DNA of 64,000 nt from Rhodococcus sp. B7740 (GTDB lineage Bacteria > Actinomycetota > Actinomycetes > Mycobacteriales > Mycobacteriaceae), in NCBI RefSeq assembly GCF_000954115.1, contig NZ_CP010797.1:3100001-3164000 (forward strand), read 5' to 3'. The notes beneath the pieces are model-generated. The model was not told where the DNA came from. It did no database searches and was given only the letters and a program-made list of their open reading frames with translations. Made by a program: the position numbers and the translations under genes. Below are positions 24,519 through 34,714 of this stretch, in pieces; within the stretch, counting starts at the first letter, position 1, and each line of letters starts with the position of its first letter.

Positions 24519-25933
24519 GGGATCCTCGCTGCGGTGCTGAGTTCGATGCGCGCAGGTGGGGTGGATGGGTCGGCACCGCGCTGCCGTACCAACCGCGGAA
24601 CCCACGCCATGTCCGGGATGAACTGGCACAACACCACCGCCCCCGCAGTGACGAGCACGACCCCCGCGGCCCCGGTGGTCGGAGCCACCGCAATCGCCGC
24701 GGCGGTGGTGACCGCCGCCATGGCGGCGAGGCACCCCGCCTGCCACCGCGCCTCGGTCGGCTTGGTCAGCAGCATCCCCGACGGCAGATGGAGACATTGG
24801 GCGACGAGCAGAACCGCGAACGCTCCGGCGAGTACCGACGGGATGTCGATGGTGTTGCCCGAGAGCACATCCGCAAGCCACGGACTCAGGAGCACCAGCG
24901 GGACGGCCGCGACCAGCGCGACCAGACCGAAGCCCAGCGTCGACATCAACCAGAGGCTGACGGTCTGCTCGGCTGCCGATCGGCGTTTGACGAATATCGG
25001 CCAGAAGGCCAGCGCCGCGGTGGAGAACACCGACCAGCACAGACCGTACAACTGTGCCATCAACGCGTATCGGCTCAGCTCGAGCGGAGTGGACAGATGC
25101 GAGAGCACGATTCGCTGGACTTGGAGGCCGAAAGGTATTCCGACGCTGACGACGAACAGCCACAGCGACCCCTCGAGCAGCCCCTTGGTCGGTATCGGCA
25201 GCGCCGCTCTCCGGAACACCGACATCCCGAGACCCGAAACTCTCAGCGCCAGAATCGTTCCCATGAGGTTTCCGAGCAGGGCACCGATGAGTGGCGGCAG
25301 GACGTACCAGATCCCGCGGACGCCACCGGCATACATTCCGACGGTGACCAGCAGTGCGAACAGCGAATTGCTCACCATCACAACGACGATCAGTTGTGCG
25401 CGGTCCACTCCGATCAGGATGCGCAGTCCCAGTCCCGCCGGAATCGTCACACCGAACAGGGCCACGGCGATCGTGATGACGAGCCTGTCCTCGGGGCCGG
25501 TGGTGGTTCCGATGAGTGCGCCCCAGCCGTCGAACATCATCACCGCGACGGCCAGCCCGGCCACGACGATGCTCACACGAGCCAGAATTCGGTACGCGCG
25601 GCGGATCACCGCGAGCGCGTATGCGTCGTTGATGGGGTCCCGTGATCGTGCGGTCGCACTCGTCACCACGGCTCCGATGCCGAGATCGGCGAAAGGCAGC
25701 AGAAGCCCCACGGTGGCAACGAGCGCGACGACGCCGTACGCCGACGGTCCGGTGGCGCGGATGACGAGTCCCGCACTGACGAGCCCGGCGACGGCCACGA
25801 CGGGCGTCCCGATGATGCGGAACAGGGTACTGAGAACGACGGCTCTGCGTTCGACGGTGTCGAGCCCCGTACCGGGGACGCCGTCGTCATCGTCGTCCAT
25901 CTCGCTCGGTCTGCGGTGACGTCCGCCCATCAT
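24515..25933 (-). CDS. Wzx-type polysaccharide flippase
   Basis: 472 residues with about 12-14 hydrophobic helices and few charged loops. The N-terminal segment TLFRIIGTPVVAVAGLVSAGLVIRATGPSAYG is the typical opening of MATE/Wzx polysaccharide exporters. It would flip the undecaprenyl-linked repeat unit to the outer face. It overlaps the genes on both sides by four bases. An acidic run (MDDDDDG) precedes the first helix. A second flippase is encoded at 40701-42092. Confidence 0.85.
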   Translation of the reverse strand: MMGGRHRRPSEMDDDDDGVPGTGLDTVERRAVVLSTLFRIIGTPVVAVAGLVSAGLVIRATGPSAYGVVALVATVGLLLPFADLGIGAVVTSATARSRDPINDAYALAVIRRAYRILARVSIVVAGLAVAVMMFDGWGALIGTTTGPEDRLVITIAVALFGVTIPAGLGLRILIGVDRAQLIVVVMVSNSLFALLVTVGMYAGGVRGIWYVLPPLIGALLGNLMGTILALRVSGLGMSVFRRAALPIPTKGLLEGSLWLFVVSVGIPFGLQVQRIVLSHLSTPLELSRYALMAQLYGLCWSVFSTAALAFWPIFVKRRSAAEQTVSLWLMSTLGFGLVALVAAVPLVLLSPWLADVLSGNTIDIPSVLAGAFAVLLVAQCLHLPSGMLLTKPTEARWQAGCLAAMAAVTTAAAIAVAPTTGAAGVVLVTAGAVVLCQFIPDMAWVPRLVRQRGADPSTPPARIELSTAARIP

Positions 25934-26733
25934 CGATCACCCCCGTGCGTTCGACGCGAGAGGACCGTGCGCGCAGTGTGTTTGGATCGCGCGGTGTATT
26001 CGACGATGCGGGATGCCACGGTGGTCAGGCCTCGGCGTCCCCACGGGTGATAGCCGGTGACGTTCAAGGATCGTCGAATGTCGGCGAAGTGTTCGCGCTG
26101 TGGGCGAACGCTGCCGGCACCTCCGGCATCGAAGTCGCACAGAACAGCGTCGATGACGACGGGCTGTTCGCGCTGCGCAGCCTCCAGCATGTACAGGTGA
26201 TCGGCTGCGAGGCCGAAGCCGACGTCGTAGTGCCCCAGGTCTCGCACGAGGTCCATCCCGAACAGGGCGGCCTGGTGCGGAATCGGCCGAATACCGAGGG
26301 CGAACGGTCGCATCTCGAAGGGGCTGTAGCCCCATTCGAGACCTTCGCGGAGCGGGTCGCCGACGATGCGGACTCGGCCGTAACCCCATCGGTCTCGCAC
26401 GGTTCCAGCCGCACTCAGCGCCGCCATGCCGATCGCGGCGGAGTCCCGGGCTGCGAAGCAGTCGCCGGAATGCATCAGCCACACCACATCTCCGGTGGCG
26501 CGGTCGATGCCCTGATTCATCGCGTCGTAGCGTCCGGCGTCGGGCTCGGACTGCCAGTACGACGGGTTCGCACGTTCGAGCAGTTGCTCGACGGAGGGGC
26601 CCGAACCGCCGTCGATGACGATGTGCTCGAGCGGCGCGTACGTCTGTTCGGCGACGCTCGCCAGCGTGCGGGTAAGCCCGGCCAGGTCGCGGTAGCTGAT
26701 GGTGACCACGCTCAGGGTGGCGTCAGTGGGCAT
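25930..26733 (-). CDS. GT2-family glycosyltransferase
   Basis: 267 residues. A GT-A fold opens with LSVVTISYRDLAGLTRTLASV, followed by IVIDGGSGPSVEQLLER and SEPDAGRYDAMNQGIDRA, and the metal-binding region VVWLMHSGDCF, in which the usual DxD is replaced by SGD. This arrangement (SEPD..YDAMNKG) is typical of WcaE-like transferases. Member of the leftward operon running from 29076 to 22735. Confidence 0.85.
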   Translation of the reverse strand: MPTDATLSVVTISYRDLAGLTRTLASVAEQTYAPLEHIVIDGGSGPSVEQLLERANPSYWQSEPDAGRYDAMNQGIDRATGDVVWLMHSGDCFAARDSAAIGMAALSAAGTVRDRWGYGRVRIVGDPLREGLEWGYSPFEMRPFALGIRPIPHQAALFGMDLVRDLGHYDVGFGLAADHLYMLEAAQREQPVVIDAVLCDFDAGGAGSVRPQREHFADIRRSLNVTGYHPWGRRGLTTVASRIVEYTARSKHTARTVLSRRTHGGDR

Positions 26734-27631
26734 GGGCCCTCACTTGCCGGATTGCAGTTCTGCCGAACTTCGCCGCGGCGTAGACCATCGCGGGCAGTCC
26801 GGGCCTGCCTTCGGAGAAGCCGCTGGCCACCGATTTGCGGATTCCGCCGAGCGATTGTGCCGACGCCGCCGCGGTGACGGCGCTGAACAGGAAGTAGTCG
26901 CCTCGAACACGCGCGGTCGCGCCGCGAAGGTGCTCACGACCCCATTCGATGTACTTCTCGGACACGTCCGCCGACTGTCGAGACACGGAGTTCTCGCTGA
27001 CGTTGTAGATCGAGAAGCATTCGGGCACATGCTTGATGATCAAGTCCGGCACCGTGCGTTGGAGTTCCATCAGCCAGCCCGGTTCGTCGTGGATGGACTC
27101 CGGCGCGTAATTGAGCGGAACCTGAAATGCGAGCTCTCGCGGGAAGCACAGCGTGCTGCTCTGCAACATCGCGTCGCCGAGGGTGAAACGCCGGAGGGTG
27201 AACAGGTAGTCGGCGACGGACTGATGCTCACCGATCAGCGTTCTGGGCCATATCTTCTCGCGATGTCCTGGCTCTCGTACCGCGCACTTGCAGGTGACCA
27301 CCCATCGTCCACTGTCTGCACCGGACACCTCGGCCAGCTGGCGTTCGAGCTTGTACGGGTGCCACAGATCGTCGTCGTCGAGCAGGGCGATGATGTCGCC
27401 CGTCGCGTGTTGGATTCCGCATTGACGCGCATTGGCTCCGCCGGATCCCGGCCCGGTTCGCACGACGCGAATTCTGTCGTCGTCGGGGAGAGCCAAGGGT
27501 TCGGTCGTATCGGCCACCACGACAATCTCGAACACATCGATCGATTGGGCCAGGGCGCTGTCGACGGCACCGGCGAGGCTCGGTCTGCCGATCGTCGGGA
27601 TGACCACGCTGACGGTCGCGTGAGAGTTCAT
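26723..27631 (-). CDS. GT2-family glycosyltransferase
   Basis: 302 residues. The nucleotide-binding domain reads VSVVIPTIGRPSLAGAVDSAL, with VVVADTTEP, a GGANARQCGI helix, and the metal site IIALLDDDDLWHP. The C-terminal half carries a transferase acceptor region with DEPGWLMELQ. It overlaps the Wzy-like gene upstream by four bases and the next transferase by eleven. The sugar is unknown. Confidence 0.86.
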   Translation of the reverse strand: MNSHATVSVVIPTIGRPSLAGAVDSALAQSIDVFEIVVVADTTEPLALPDDDRIRVVRTGPGSGGANARQCGIQHATGDIIALLDDDDLWHPYKLERQLAEVSGADSGRWVVTCKCAVREPGHREKIWPRTLIGEHQSVADYLFTLRRFTLGDAMLQSSTLCFPRELAFQVPLNYAPESIHDEPGWLMELQRTVPDLIIKHVPECFSIYNVSENSVSRQSADVSEKYIEWGREHLRGATARVRGDYFLFSAVTAAASAQSLGGIRKSVASGFSEGRPGLPAMVYAAAKFGRTAIRQVRAHAH

Positions 27632-29076
27632 CGCTTCTCCTCGTGCAGGCTACGACTCCGGGGTGTTCGGTTGTCTCGCAGCAGACGCATCAGCAGGTGC
27701 GTGTCTTGGGTGGAGTTGTTGTGGCGACCGTTGGAATGCACTGCGACGCAGCAGCATGCGAGGCAGGCGAACACGGCGGGGAGGTTGTAGGACCAGGGCG
27801 AGAAGATCAGGTCCCAGATGGTCTGCATGCCCAGGTACATCATCAGTGGCGTCCACGGCCCGGCAGAGTCGGCCACGAAGATCAGTCGATAGCAGGCCCA
27901 CAGCAGCCAGATCGGCAGCAGGACCGCGAATACCCCTGCTTCGGCCCACGATCCGAGCAGCACCGAGTGGAGGGAGATCGATCCATCGCTGAGCTTCCAC
28001 GCGTACTCGAAGGGGAACGATCTCTCGAAGCCCAAGGACATGGCGACGTGTTGAGCGTCGACGTAGGCCGCTCGCGAGATGTTGTCGGCGTTGCCCCACC
28101 CCAGTAACGGTTGCTGCACGATCGCGGTGAGGGACAGTGGCGGTTCGGTACGTCCCGCCAGCAACATCGGCACCGAACCGTTCGATTGCATGAGCACCTT
28201 CTCGCGCAGCGATCCGCCGAGTAGGCCCTCACGCGCCGCGAACTCCAGTGCCCAGGTGAACCCCACTGCGAAGACCCCCAATGTCACCACCCGGGTGGTG
28301 AGAGACAGAGTCCCGCGGCGGTACTTCGAGAGCACGAGCAGCAGTGCCACCGCGCAGCAGATCACGGCGTGGGATCGAAAGTTCAGCACGAGGCTCAACG
28401 CTCCCAGTGCCAACAGCGCGATCACGACCGCCGACGTGCCGATCCGGGATGTGGCCAGGAAGTAGAGCACCGTGATGGTGGCGGCCGGAGCCACCCCGTA
28501 TTTCCAGAGGTCGACGACGCCACCGGTCGCGGTGAGGAACGTGCCGATCACGACGTAGAAGAAGACCGAACCGAACGCGATGCCGAGCAGCACCGTGGCG
28601 ATACGCTCGACGTCGCGAGCGAGCACCGTGATTCCACAGAAATACAGTGCGAACGACGCGAACGCGAAAACATCGGGTGAGAGGTAGCTGGTGTCGTTCA
28701 CCCATGCCGAGGCCACGTAGGCGACTGTTCCCACAGCCGCCAGCACCAACGGGGTGTCGTTTCGGCTTCGGGTGCCGGGCAGAAAATACGCCAGCCCGAT
28801 GGCGACGCACACCACCGAGAAGCCGGTGACCGTGAAATTCATCAGTGGCAGTGCGGAGGTCGCCCCCAGCATGAACAACCAGACCCGTTCGGGAAGGCGA
28901 AGTGTCGCTTCCCGCCGAGCCGCTCTCCGGGGTCGAGGTGTCCGTACCGGTGCGACGCGACCGACGCGCTTGGGAACCGGTAGTTCCCGTAGGAAGTCGG
29001 CATCGGGAAACACCGTCGCATGCAACCGGTCGGGACGAGTTCGGTAGTGGGCCAGACTCATCGGCACATACCCCAT
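27628..29076 (-). CDS. Wzy/O-antigen polymerase-like membrane protein
   Basis: 482 residues. A polar, basic N-terminus of ~60 residues precedes about ten transmembrane helices with a large extracytoplasmic loop around residues 280-370 (SVPMLLAGRTEPP, LGWGNADNISRAAY, HSVLLGSWAEAGVFA). The loop with GWG...H.xxL..W.E.G is the Wzy/WaaL pattern that joins repeat units or ligates the chain. The start at 29076 is uncertain by five codons. It is the first gene of the operon, and the 217 bases upstream (29077-29293) are AT-rich and hold the promoter but no gene. Confidence 0.78.
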   Translation of the reverse strand: MGYVPMSLAHYRTRPDRLHATVFPDADFLRELPVPKRVGRVAPVRTPRPRRAARREATLRLPERVWLFMLGATSALPLMNFTVTGFSVVCVAIGLAYFLPGTRSRNDTPLVLAAVGTVAYVASAWVNDTSYLSPDVFAFASFALYFCGITVLARDVERIATVLLGIAFGSVFFYVVIGTFLTATGGVVDLWKYGVAPAATITVLYFLATSRIGTSAVVIALLALGALSLVLNFRSHAVICCAVALLLVLSKYRRGTLSLTTRVVTLGVFAVGFTWALEFAAREGLLGGSLREKVLMQSNGSVPMLLAGRTEPPLSLTAIVQQPLLGWGNADNISRAAYVDAQHVAMSLGFERSFPFEYAWKLSDGSISLHSVLLGSWAEAGVFAVLLPIWLLWACYRLIFVADSAGPWTPLMMYLGMQTIWDLIFSPWSYNLPAVFACLACCCVAVHSNGRHNNSTQDTHLLMRLLRDNRTPRSRSLHEEKR

Positions 29077-29293
29077 CCCATTCCCCCCGAAATGCCATTT
29101 GAGCTGTATTTCGGCAGCCTAGCGTGAGAATTAATCACATGCAGGACAAATCGAATCAGAGGCGGAGTTCTGAATTGCATTCACAATCGAATTCCCGATT
29201 GAAGCTTTGTTTTTCAGAAGTCCATCGATAAAAAATCCGACAAAACCGGTCGGCCTACACGAAGCCGGTACGGAAAGCGTCACACACCCTGTT

Positions 29294-29842
29294 TCAGAGT
29301 TCGTCGGTACTCAAATCGGTTGGTAGGCAGCGCTTACGAACCGCCGGGACTCCCGCATAAAAACCGTTCGGTTCGCAATCCGCCGCAACCACGCTGCCCG
29401 ATGCGATGACGCACCCGTCGCCGATGCGGACACCGGGCAGGACCGTCACCCGTGCACCGATCCAGCAGCCGGTGCCGACGGTGATCGGCGAATCGACCGG
29501 CCTACCTGCGCGATCGGACTCACCACCGATCTCGTGCCCACACGTGACGAACATCGACTCGTATCCGATTCGTGTGTCCCTGCCGATGGTCACGGTCGAC
29601 CCGAGATCGAAGAAGCAGCGATAGTTCACGAATACACGCTCACCCATCGTCAACCCTCGCCACGAACCGAGAAACACCCCGGCGTTCATCAGCGCGGAGG
29701 GGTGGATGTCGTGGCCGCTTCTGCGTAGCAACGTGGTTCGGATCTTCCGGGGAACTGCACCACTCGCGACGAGCCGGTTGAGGACGACGTCCCGGAATAC
29801 TTGGCCTAGCTCCCCGAGAAGGATCTTCCGGTGCAACGTCAT
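29294..29842 (-). CDS. Hexapeptide-repeat acetyltransferase
   Basis: 182 residues from ATG 29842, six bases after TATTCT (leaderless). Left-handed beta-helix repeats: HPSALMNAGVFLGSW, LTMGERVFVNYRC, STVTIGRDTRIGYES and VTVGTGCWIGARVTVLPGV, with a catalytic-type His in VTCGHEIGGESDR and the cap FYAGVPAVRKR. This is the CysE/WbbJ-type maltose-acetyltransferase family. It stands alone, apart from the operon at 22.7-29.1 kb. Confidence 0.82.
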   Translation of the reverse strand: MTLHRKILLGELGQVFRDVVLNRLVASGAVPRKIRTTLLRRSGHDIHPSALMNAGVFLGSWRGLTMGERVFVNYRCFFDLGSTVTIGRDTRIGYESMFVTCGHEIGGESDRAGRPVDSPITVGTGCWIGARVTVLPGVRIGDGCVIASGSVVAADCEPNGFYAGVPAVRKRCLPTDLSTDEL

Positions 29843-29848
29843 GGCCAC

Positions 29849-29854
29849 AGAATA
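29849..29854 (-). promoter_or_regulatory. -10 box for the acetyltransferase at 29842
   Basis: TATTCT on the minus strand with exactly six bases (GTGGCC) before the ATG at 29842. No Shine-Dalgarno sequence is present, consistent with a leaderless mRNA. Confidence 0.55.
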
Positions 29855-30084
29855 ACTCCGCCATCGACTTAGCAGGAACGCAGAAACCCGTGCAGTCTGC
29901 GCGATCGGTAAATGACCCGAATTCCGGCTTTCTATTCGACTCGAAGCAGGTAAAGGCCATCCAGTTTGTTTCACCCATTCGGTCGAACGAAACGCGTCGT
30001 CACGTTCGACCGAAGCGGGTTACGATTCGCCTCGTATTCGACGTCTCGTACCCGACATCGCACTTCTCACATTGAGGACCGCGG

Positions 30085-32247
30085 ATGACCACGACCCAAC
30101 CGTCAGCCGCTCGTCGCCGACACCGCCGACGGATCACCGACTCCCACCGGCGCTCGGATATTCAGGGCCTTCGAATGGTGGCGGTGCTGCTGGTCATCGT
30201 CGATCACCTGTTCGGTTGGCCGCAAGGCGGTTTCATCGGTGTCGACGTGTTCTTCGTCGTCTCCGGCTTTCTGATCACCGGTCTACTGCTGCGTGAGTAC
30301 GACACGACGCAGACGATCTCGTTCGCGGGGTTCTACCGCCGACGGATCCGGCGCATCTTGCCCATTGCCACCCTGGTGCTCGTGATGACCTGTGTCGCTG
30401 GGGTATTGGTGTATTCGTCGGCCCGTGCAGCATCGATCGGCACGGACGCGGTCTGGGCGTTCTTCTTCGCATCGAATTGGCGGTTCGCACTGGAAGGGAC
30501 CGACTACTTCAGCGCGGACGCGGCCATCTCGCCTCTGCAGCACTACTGGTCACTGTCGGTGGAGGAGCAGTTCTACTTCGTGTGGCCGGCATTGATGCTC
30601 GCCATCGGAGTACTGGTGACGCGGCGATCCTGGCACGGCAACGTCAAGCGCATCCTGTCGGCGACGGTGATGGGCGTGATCGTCGCGGCATCGTTCGTGT
30701 GGGCGTTGCACGACACCGCGACCGACCCGGCCTGGGCGTACTTCTCCACGTTCACGCGGGTGTGGGAGTTGGGGGTGGGCGCACTGCTCGCCATCGGAGC
30801 AGGTTGGGTCGCACGGCTGCCCCGCGCTGCTCGGGGCCCCTTGGCGTGGTCGGGACTCGCAGCGATAGGTATCGGTGCATTCGTCATCAGCGAGTCGGGC
30901 TCGTTCCCCGCTCCTTCCGCCGCGCTCCCGGTGCTGGGTGCAGCGATGGTGATCGCGGCCGGCACGGGCGGAGCCACTCCCTACCTCGCTCCGTTGACGA
31001 ACAAGGCGAGTGTGTACGTCGGAGACATCTCGTATTCGCTGTATCTGTGGCACTGGCCGATCATCGTGATCCTCGGATCGATCATGGATGTCGACGCCTA
31101 CTACTACGTCACCGTGCTGGCCATGACGTTCGGACTCTCGGTGGCGTCGTATCACTTCGTGGAGAACCCAGTTCGGCGGTCCAACTTCCTCGAACCGAGG
31201 GCGGTGCGCGCCGAGGCTCGGAGAAAACGCCGGAATCAGATCGGCCGCAAGTCTCGGCCGCCGTCCGTGCGGTACGCGGCACTCGGTGCGTTGACTCTGG
31301 TGACCATCGCCGTGGCCGCGTTCTCACTCAAACCACTCGACCCGCCTGCAACCCCACCGGCCAGAGCTGTGGCCGACGCCGCTCTTGCTCCGGACGATAT
31401 CGCGGTGTCCCTCGGCCCTGCGCAATCTGCTTTGGCGACCGAGATCGACGCCGCGGTGAACGCAGTCGAGTGGCCGGCGCTGACACCCACGATGGACGAG
31501 GCCATCAGTGGGGCTCAAGCTCCGGGTGGCATTGCCGAATGCGGGTTGGTCGACCGGCCGGGCCCGGAGCAGTGCACGTGGGGCGCTGCCGACGCACCCC
31601 AGACCATCATGATTCTCGGCGATTCGATGGCGATGAGCTTTGTTCAACCGATCAAGAATTTCGCCGAGGCCAGCGGTGGCGTGTGGAAGGCGCGCTCGGA
31701 GGCGATGTTCGGTTGCACGTTCGTCGACATGGACGTGAACACCCGAGATGCCGACACGTCCGCGGCGTGCCCCGCACGCAAGGCGGCCGCCATTGACGCG
31801 GTGAACGAGGTGGGGCCGGACATCGTGGTCATCACCAATCTCCACACCGACATCGCAGCGGAGCTCTGGATCCCTGGGGTGAAGCGGCTCACCGATCAGT
31901 TCGCAGCGAACGCGGGAAAGATCCTGATCCTCTCCGCTCCCCCGAACGACAAGAAGCCGGCGGACTGCTACACGCGCACCAGCACGCCTGCCGACTGCCT
32001 GAGCAGAGTGACCGATACGTGGAAGGCGCGATCAAGGGCAGACCGCAACTTGGCCTACCGGGTGGGAGGAACCTACGTCGACACCCGAGGCCTGTTCTGT
32101 ACTCCTGACAACTACTGCCCCAGCTTTGTCGGCACCACCCCGACGAAGTCCGATTCTGCGCACATGACAATCGAATACGGAGACAAAATGTCCCCTGCGC
32201 TGATGGAAATGCTTGCAGCCATACCGTCTGAATCGATACCTGGTTAG
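30085..32247 (+). CDS. OafA/YrhL-like acyltransferase with C-terminal SGNH domain
   Basis: 720 residues, ATG preceded by GAGGA. Residues ~25-375 form an acyltransferase-3 membrane domain with ten or eleven helices: DIQGLRMVAVLLVIVDHLF (catalytic-type His), GFIGVDVFFVVSGFLITGLLL, FYRRRIRRILP and SLSVEEQFYFVWP. After a linker, residues ~500-720 form an extracytoplasmic SGNH domain with MILGDSMAMSF, VVITNLHTD and SDSAHMTIEYGD. The fused type moves acyl groups across the membrane and places them on a surface glycan. Divergent from the acetyltransferase at 29842. Confidence 0.9.
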   Translation: MTTTQPSAARRRHRRRITDSHRRSDIQGLRMVAVLLVIVDHLFGWPQGGFIGVDVFFVVSGFLITGLLLREYDTTQTISFAGFYRRRIRRILPIATLVLVMTCVAGVLVYSSARAASIGTDAVWAFFFASNWRFALEGTDYFSADAAISPLQHYWSLSVEEQFYFVWPALMLAIGVLVTRRSWHGNVKRILSATVMGVIVAASFVWALHDTATDPAWAYFSTFTRVWELGVGALLAIGAGWVARLPRAARGPLAWSGLAAIGIGAFVISESGSFPAPSAALPVLGAAMVIAAGTGGATPYLAPLTNKASVYVGDISYSLYLWHWPIIVILGSIMDVDAYYYVTVLAMTFGLSVASYHFVENPVRRSNFLEPRAVRAEARRKRRNQIGRKSRPPSVRYAALGALTLVTIAVAAFSLKPLDPPATPPARAVADAALAPDDIAVSLGPAQSALATEIDAAVNAVEWPALTPTMDEAISGAQAPGGIAECGLVDRPGPEQCTWGAADAPQTIMILGDSMAMSFVQPIKNFAEASGGVWKARSEAMFGCTFVDMDVNTRDADTSAACPARKAAAIDAVNEVGPDIVVITNLHTDIAAELWIPGVKRLTDQFAANAGKILILSAPPNDKKPADCYTRTSTPADCLSRVTDTWKARSRADRNLAYRVGGTYVDTRGLFCTPDNYCPSFVGTTPTKSDSAHMTIEYGDKMSPALMEMLAAIPSESIPG

Positions 32248-32424
32248 CCGGTACCGCTGGAGGTAGAAGACGTCAGACCGATCCGGGGCCCTATCCACTG
32301 CGTACAGGTTCGATTGTTGGTCCGGCGCTGCAAGCACCTCATGCCCAAGCCCTCGATGGTGCCGCATAACTTCCTTTGCGACAGGTCTGTGCTGCCCTGA
32401 CACGCGATTGAGCTGGCGAGCCGC

Positions 32425-32430
32425 TAGGGT
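32425..32430 (+). promoter_or_regulatory. -10 box for the polymerase-like gene at 32437
   Basis: TAGGGT with exactly six bases (CACTCT) before the ATG at 32437, consistent with a leaderless transcript. The gap 32248-32436 shows nothing else. Confidence 0.5.
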
Positions 32431-32436
32431 CACTCT

Positions 32437-33795
32437 ATGCCAGCTCTGACCTCGTCGCGTCCGCGCGCAGCAGTCGCTTTCCAGGGCTCCAACCATGACC
32501 CTGTCTTAGTTGTGGGCGCGTGCGCTGTAGCGCTCCTTGTGGCAGCAACCCGCTGGGGTTCCTATATCGGCATCAAGGGCCTTTATCTGACCGACGTGCT
32601 GCTTCTCGCCGGCGTGGCGGGCTACTGGGTTCTGCTGACCTACCCCGAGTACAGATCTCGAACTACCGGGTACACGGTTCGGTCGAATCCTGGGCTCGCT
32701 ATGCAGGCTTTCGCACTGTATGTAGTACTCAGAATCTGCACTTCCAGTGACCGATTTCTAACGTCGGCGTGGATACGCGACGCCGTACCTTTCGCATACG
32801 TATTGCTCGCAGTCATCGCCGCTTCGGCTGCATCTAGGTCGACTGATCAAGCGCGACTCAACACGATGAAGTTGATGTGGGCAGCGATGCTATTTCACCT
32901 CGCATGGTCAAGTGTAGTGATTTTGGGTCGTGTCGAGACAAGAGGTCTGCCACGTTTTCCTGGCGCAGAAGTGCCGATCGGTACTATCCGTCCCGATATT
33001 GACTGCGCAATTCTGGGTGTTACCGCGGCCCTATTGCTTCGACGAGTACTCAGACGCGAGCGTATCTTCCTGCACTCACTCTTATTTGCACTGTCGTTGG
33101 CTTCTTTAGCAGCTACGAGCACCCGCGCTGGATTTCTCGCGGCAGCACTAGCGCTCTCAGCTGCGTTTGCCCTTATTTACTCGGCCGCGCACCGAAGCGG
33201 CCTAAAACGCGTCGCCATAGTCACGATCGTGTTGCTATCCCTCGTAGGGCTCTCGCTATACCTACCAACCTCGGAAGTCGGTCAGAGGCTCATCGCCACC
33301 GTCAATCCCGATGCCGCATCTGCCGAGGCCGCTGAACGTGCTGTCGGTACCTCTGAGGCACGAAATATGGCGTGGGAACGCGTCATCGAGTGGACTGAGC
33401 GCGACCAAATTCGGCAAGCATTCGGTGCCGGAGCGGGACCGAACTTCATAGTTGAGTCCGGGGCATCTACGATCCTGCAGGGAACCGAGTACCGAAATGT
33501 TCGCAGCCCTCATAACTATTTCGTTGGGCTGTACGCCCGAATGGGAACCTTGGGCGTCTTGCTATACACCTCAGTGCTCGCAGCAGTTCTTTGGTGCGTA
33601 TGGTGCAACCGCCGCCGTATTGGCGCAGATGAATTCTTATTCTTCTGCACCATGCTTGTTATCACTATCGGCGTCGTCTCAACCCTCGGAGTGGTTCTTG
33701 AGTCACCATTCGGCGCAGTCCCATTCTGGTGGGCAGCAGGCACCCTGCTCGCGCTTGGCGGTTTGAAAATGCACCGTCGTAAGGCGGCGCTCTAA
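32437..33795 (+). CDS. O-antigen ligase/polymerase (WaaL/Wzy)-like membrane protein
   Basis: 452 residues with about ten membrane helices. The family loop lies at about 300-370: NMAWERVIEWTERD, FGAGAGPNFIVESGA, SPHNYFVGLYARMGTLGVLL. The SPHNxxxxxxxxxGxxG stretch is a hallmark of the O-antigen ligase/polymerase superfamily. Codon use is more AT-rich than in the gene before it, marking the left end of the lower-GC island. It probably polymerises or attaches the island-specific glycan. Confidence 0.83.
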   Translation: MPALTSSRPRAAVAFQGSNHDPVLVVGACAVALLVAATRWGSYIGIKGLYLTDVLLLAGVAGYWVLLTYPEYRSRTTGYTVRSNPGLAMQAFALYVVLRICTSSDRFLTSAWIRDAVPFAYVLLAVIAASAASRSTDQARLNTMKLMWAAMLFHLAWSSVVILGRVETRGLPRFPGAEVPIGTIRPDIDCAILGVTAALLLRRVLRRERIFLHSLLFALSLASLAATSTRAGFLAAALALSAAFALIYSAAHRSGLKRVAIVTIVLLSLVGLSLYLPTSEVGQRLIATVNPDAASAEAAERAVGTSEARNMAWERVIEWTERDQIRQAFGAGAGPNFIVESGASTILQGTEYRNVRSPHNYFVGLYARMGTLGVLLYTSVLAAVLWCVWCNRRRIGADEFLFFCTMLVITIGVVSTLGVVLESPFGAVPFWWAAGTLLALGGLKMHRRKAAL

Positions 33796-33928
33796 AAAAG
33801 CCCAAAACACCACCGAGACGGGTTTATATGCCCTCGAATAGTACAGAACCACGAGATATTGCCAGCCCTATCGCTCTCGCCAGCCACCTCCATCAGCAGT
33901 TCGGCTAAACCAGTCGGCACCGGGCAAT

Positions 33929-34714
33929 CTACCTCAGCCCAAGTGCTTCAATAACCGTCTGCGCCCATAGCTCACTCCCAGCGTCACTGGGATGACGCTT
34001 GTCGACATACAGTGAGTCGATATCAGATGATGTGCGATATGCCCTGTCAACGTCGATGACGGTGAAATTTTGCTGCCGCTTCGCCCAATAGCGAACCTCG
34101 GCGGCTCTGGCGTCTGCCACCTCTACTGACTGCCCAAGGTACGGGTTCTGAACAGTCAGGCCAATCGGCACATTCGGAAATTGCTCACGCACTTTGTTAG
34201 TCAGCCGCGAAATATCAAGGACTGGATCCGGTCCCGTATTGTGACCGTGATTGATAAAGATGAACTCGGGTTGCTCGACCGGAGCGAGAACAGCGTCCAG
34301 GTGCTGTTGAAAGTAGCGGGGCGCTTCGCCCGGCGCTGAGGCGTTCCAGATGGTAACTAACTCACCTTCCCCCACAGCAACACTAGTGGGGGGATCGTAG
34401 GCGACAGTCTCTCGGTTCCATCTCGACAAAACCACCGGACGTTCGTAATCCACCGAAATCCTCTGCGCGATCCGATCCACCCAATAATTTGGTCGGAACC
34501 CAGTCGAGTCACCCATCACAATTATAGAAACGGCCTTCCCGCGGTCGAGCTGCTCACTCAAAAATCCCGGAGGATTGGCTACCTCCCTACTCGACCGGTT
34601 GTTGTCAAACCTCAACCCGACCGCGACCAAGCAAGCGGTCGCCACTAGAAGCGCGACAGTCACCGTGGCGAGCCACCTCCGCTTCGAAGTCTCCCGATCC
34701 GAAGAATGTTCCAT
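33929..34714 (-). CDS. Membrane-anchored SGNH-like hydrolase
   Basis: 261 residues from ATG 34714, with AGGA seven bases upstream (ATG 34732 is an alternative). The N-terminal helix at about 15-35 anchors the protein. The domain shows VSIIVMGDSTGF (block I), FIFINHGHNTG (a block III-like Asn/His) and VDKRHPSDAG (Asp/His dyad). It is the fourth SGNH-type domain in the window and probably a glycan esterase or acetyltransferase. Convergent with the polymerase-like gene, 133 bases apart. Confidence 0.72.
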   Translation of the reverse strand: MEHSSDRETSKRRWLATVTVALLVATACLVAVGLRFDNNRSSREVANPPGFLSEQLDRGKAVSIIVMGDSTGFRPNYWVDRIAQRISVDYERPVVLSRWNRETVAYDPPTSVAVGEGELVTIWNASAPGEAPRYFQQHLDAVLAPVEQPEFIFINHGHNTGPDPVLDISRLTNKVREQFPNVPIGLTVQNPYLGQSVEVADARAAEVRYWAKRQQNFTVIDVDRAYRTSSDIDSLYVDKRHPSDAGSELWAQTVIEALGLR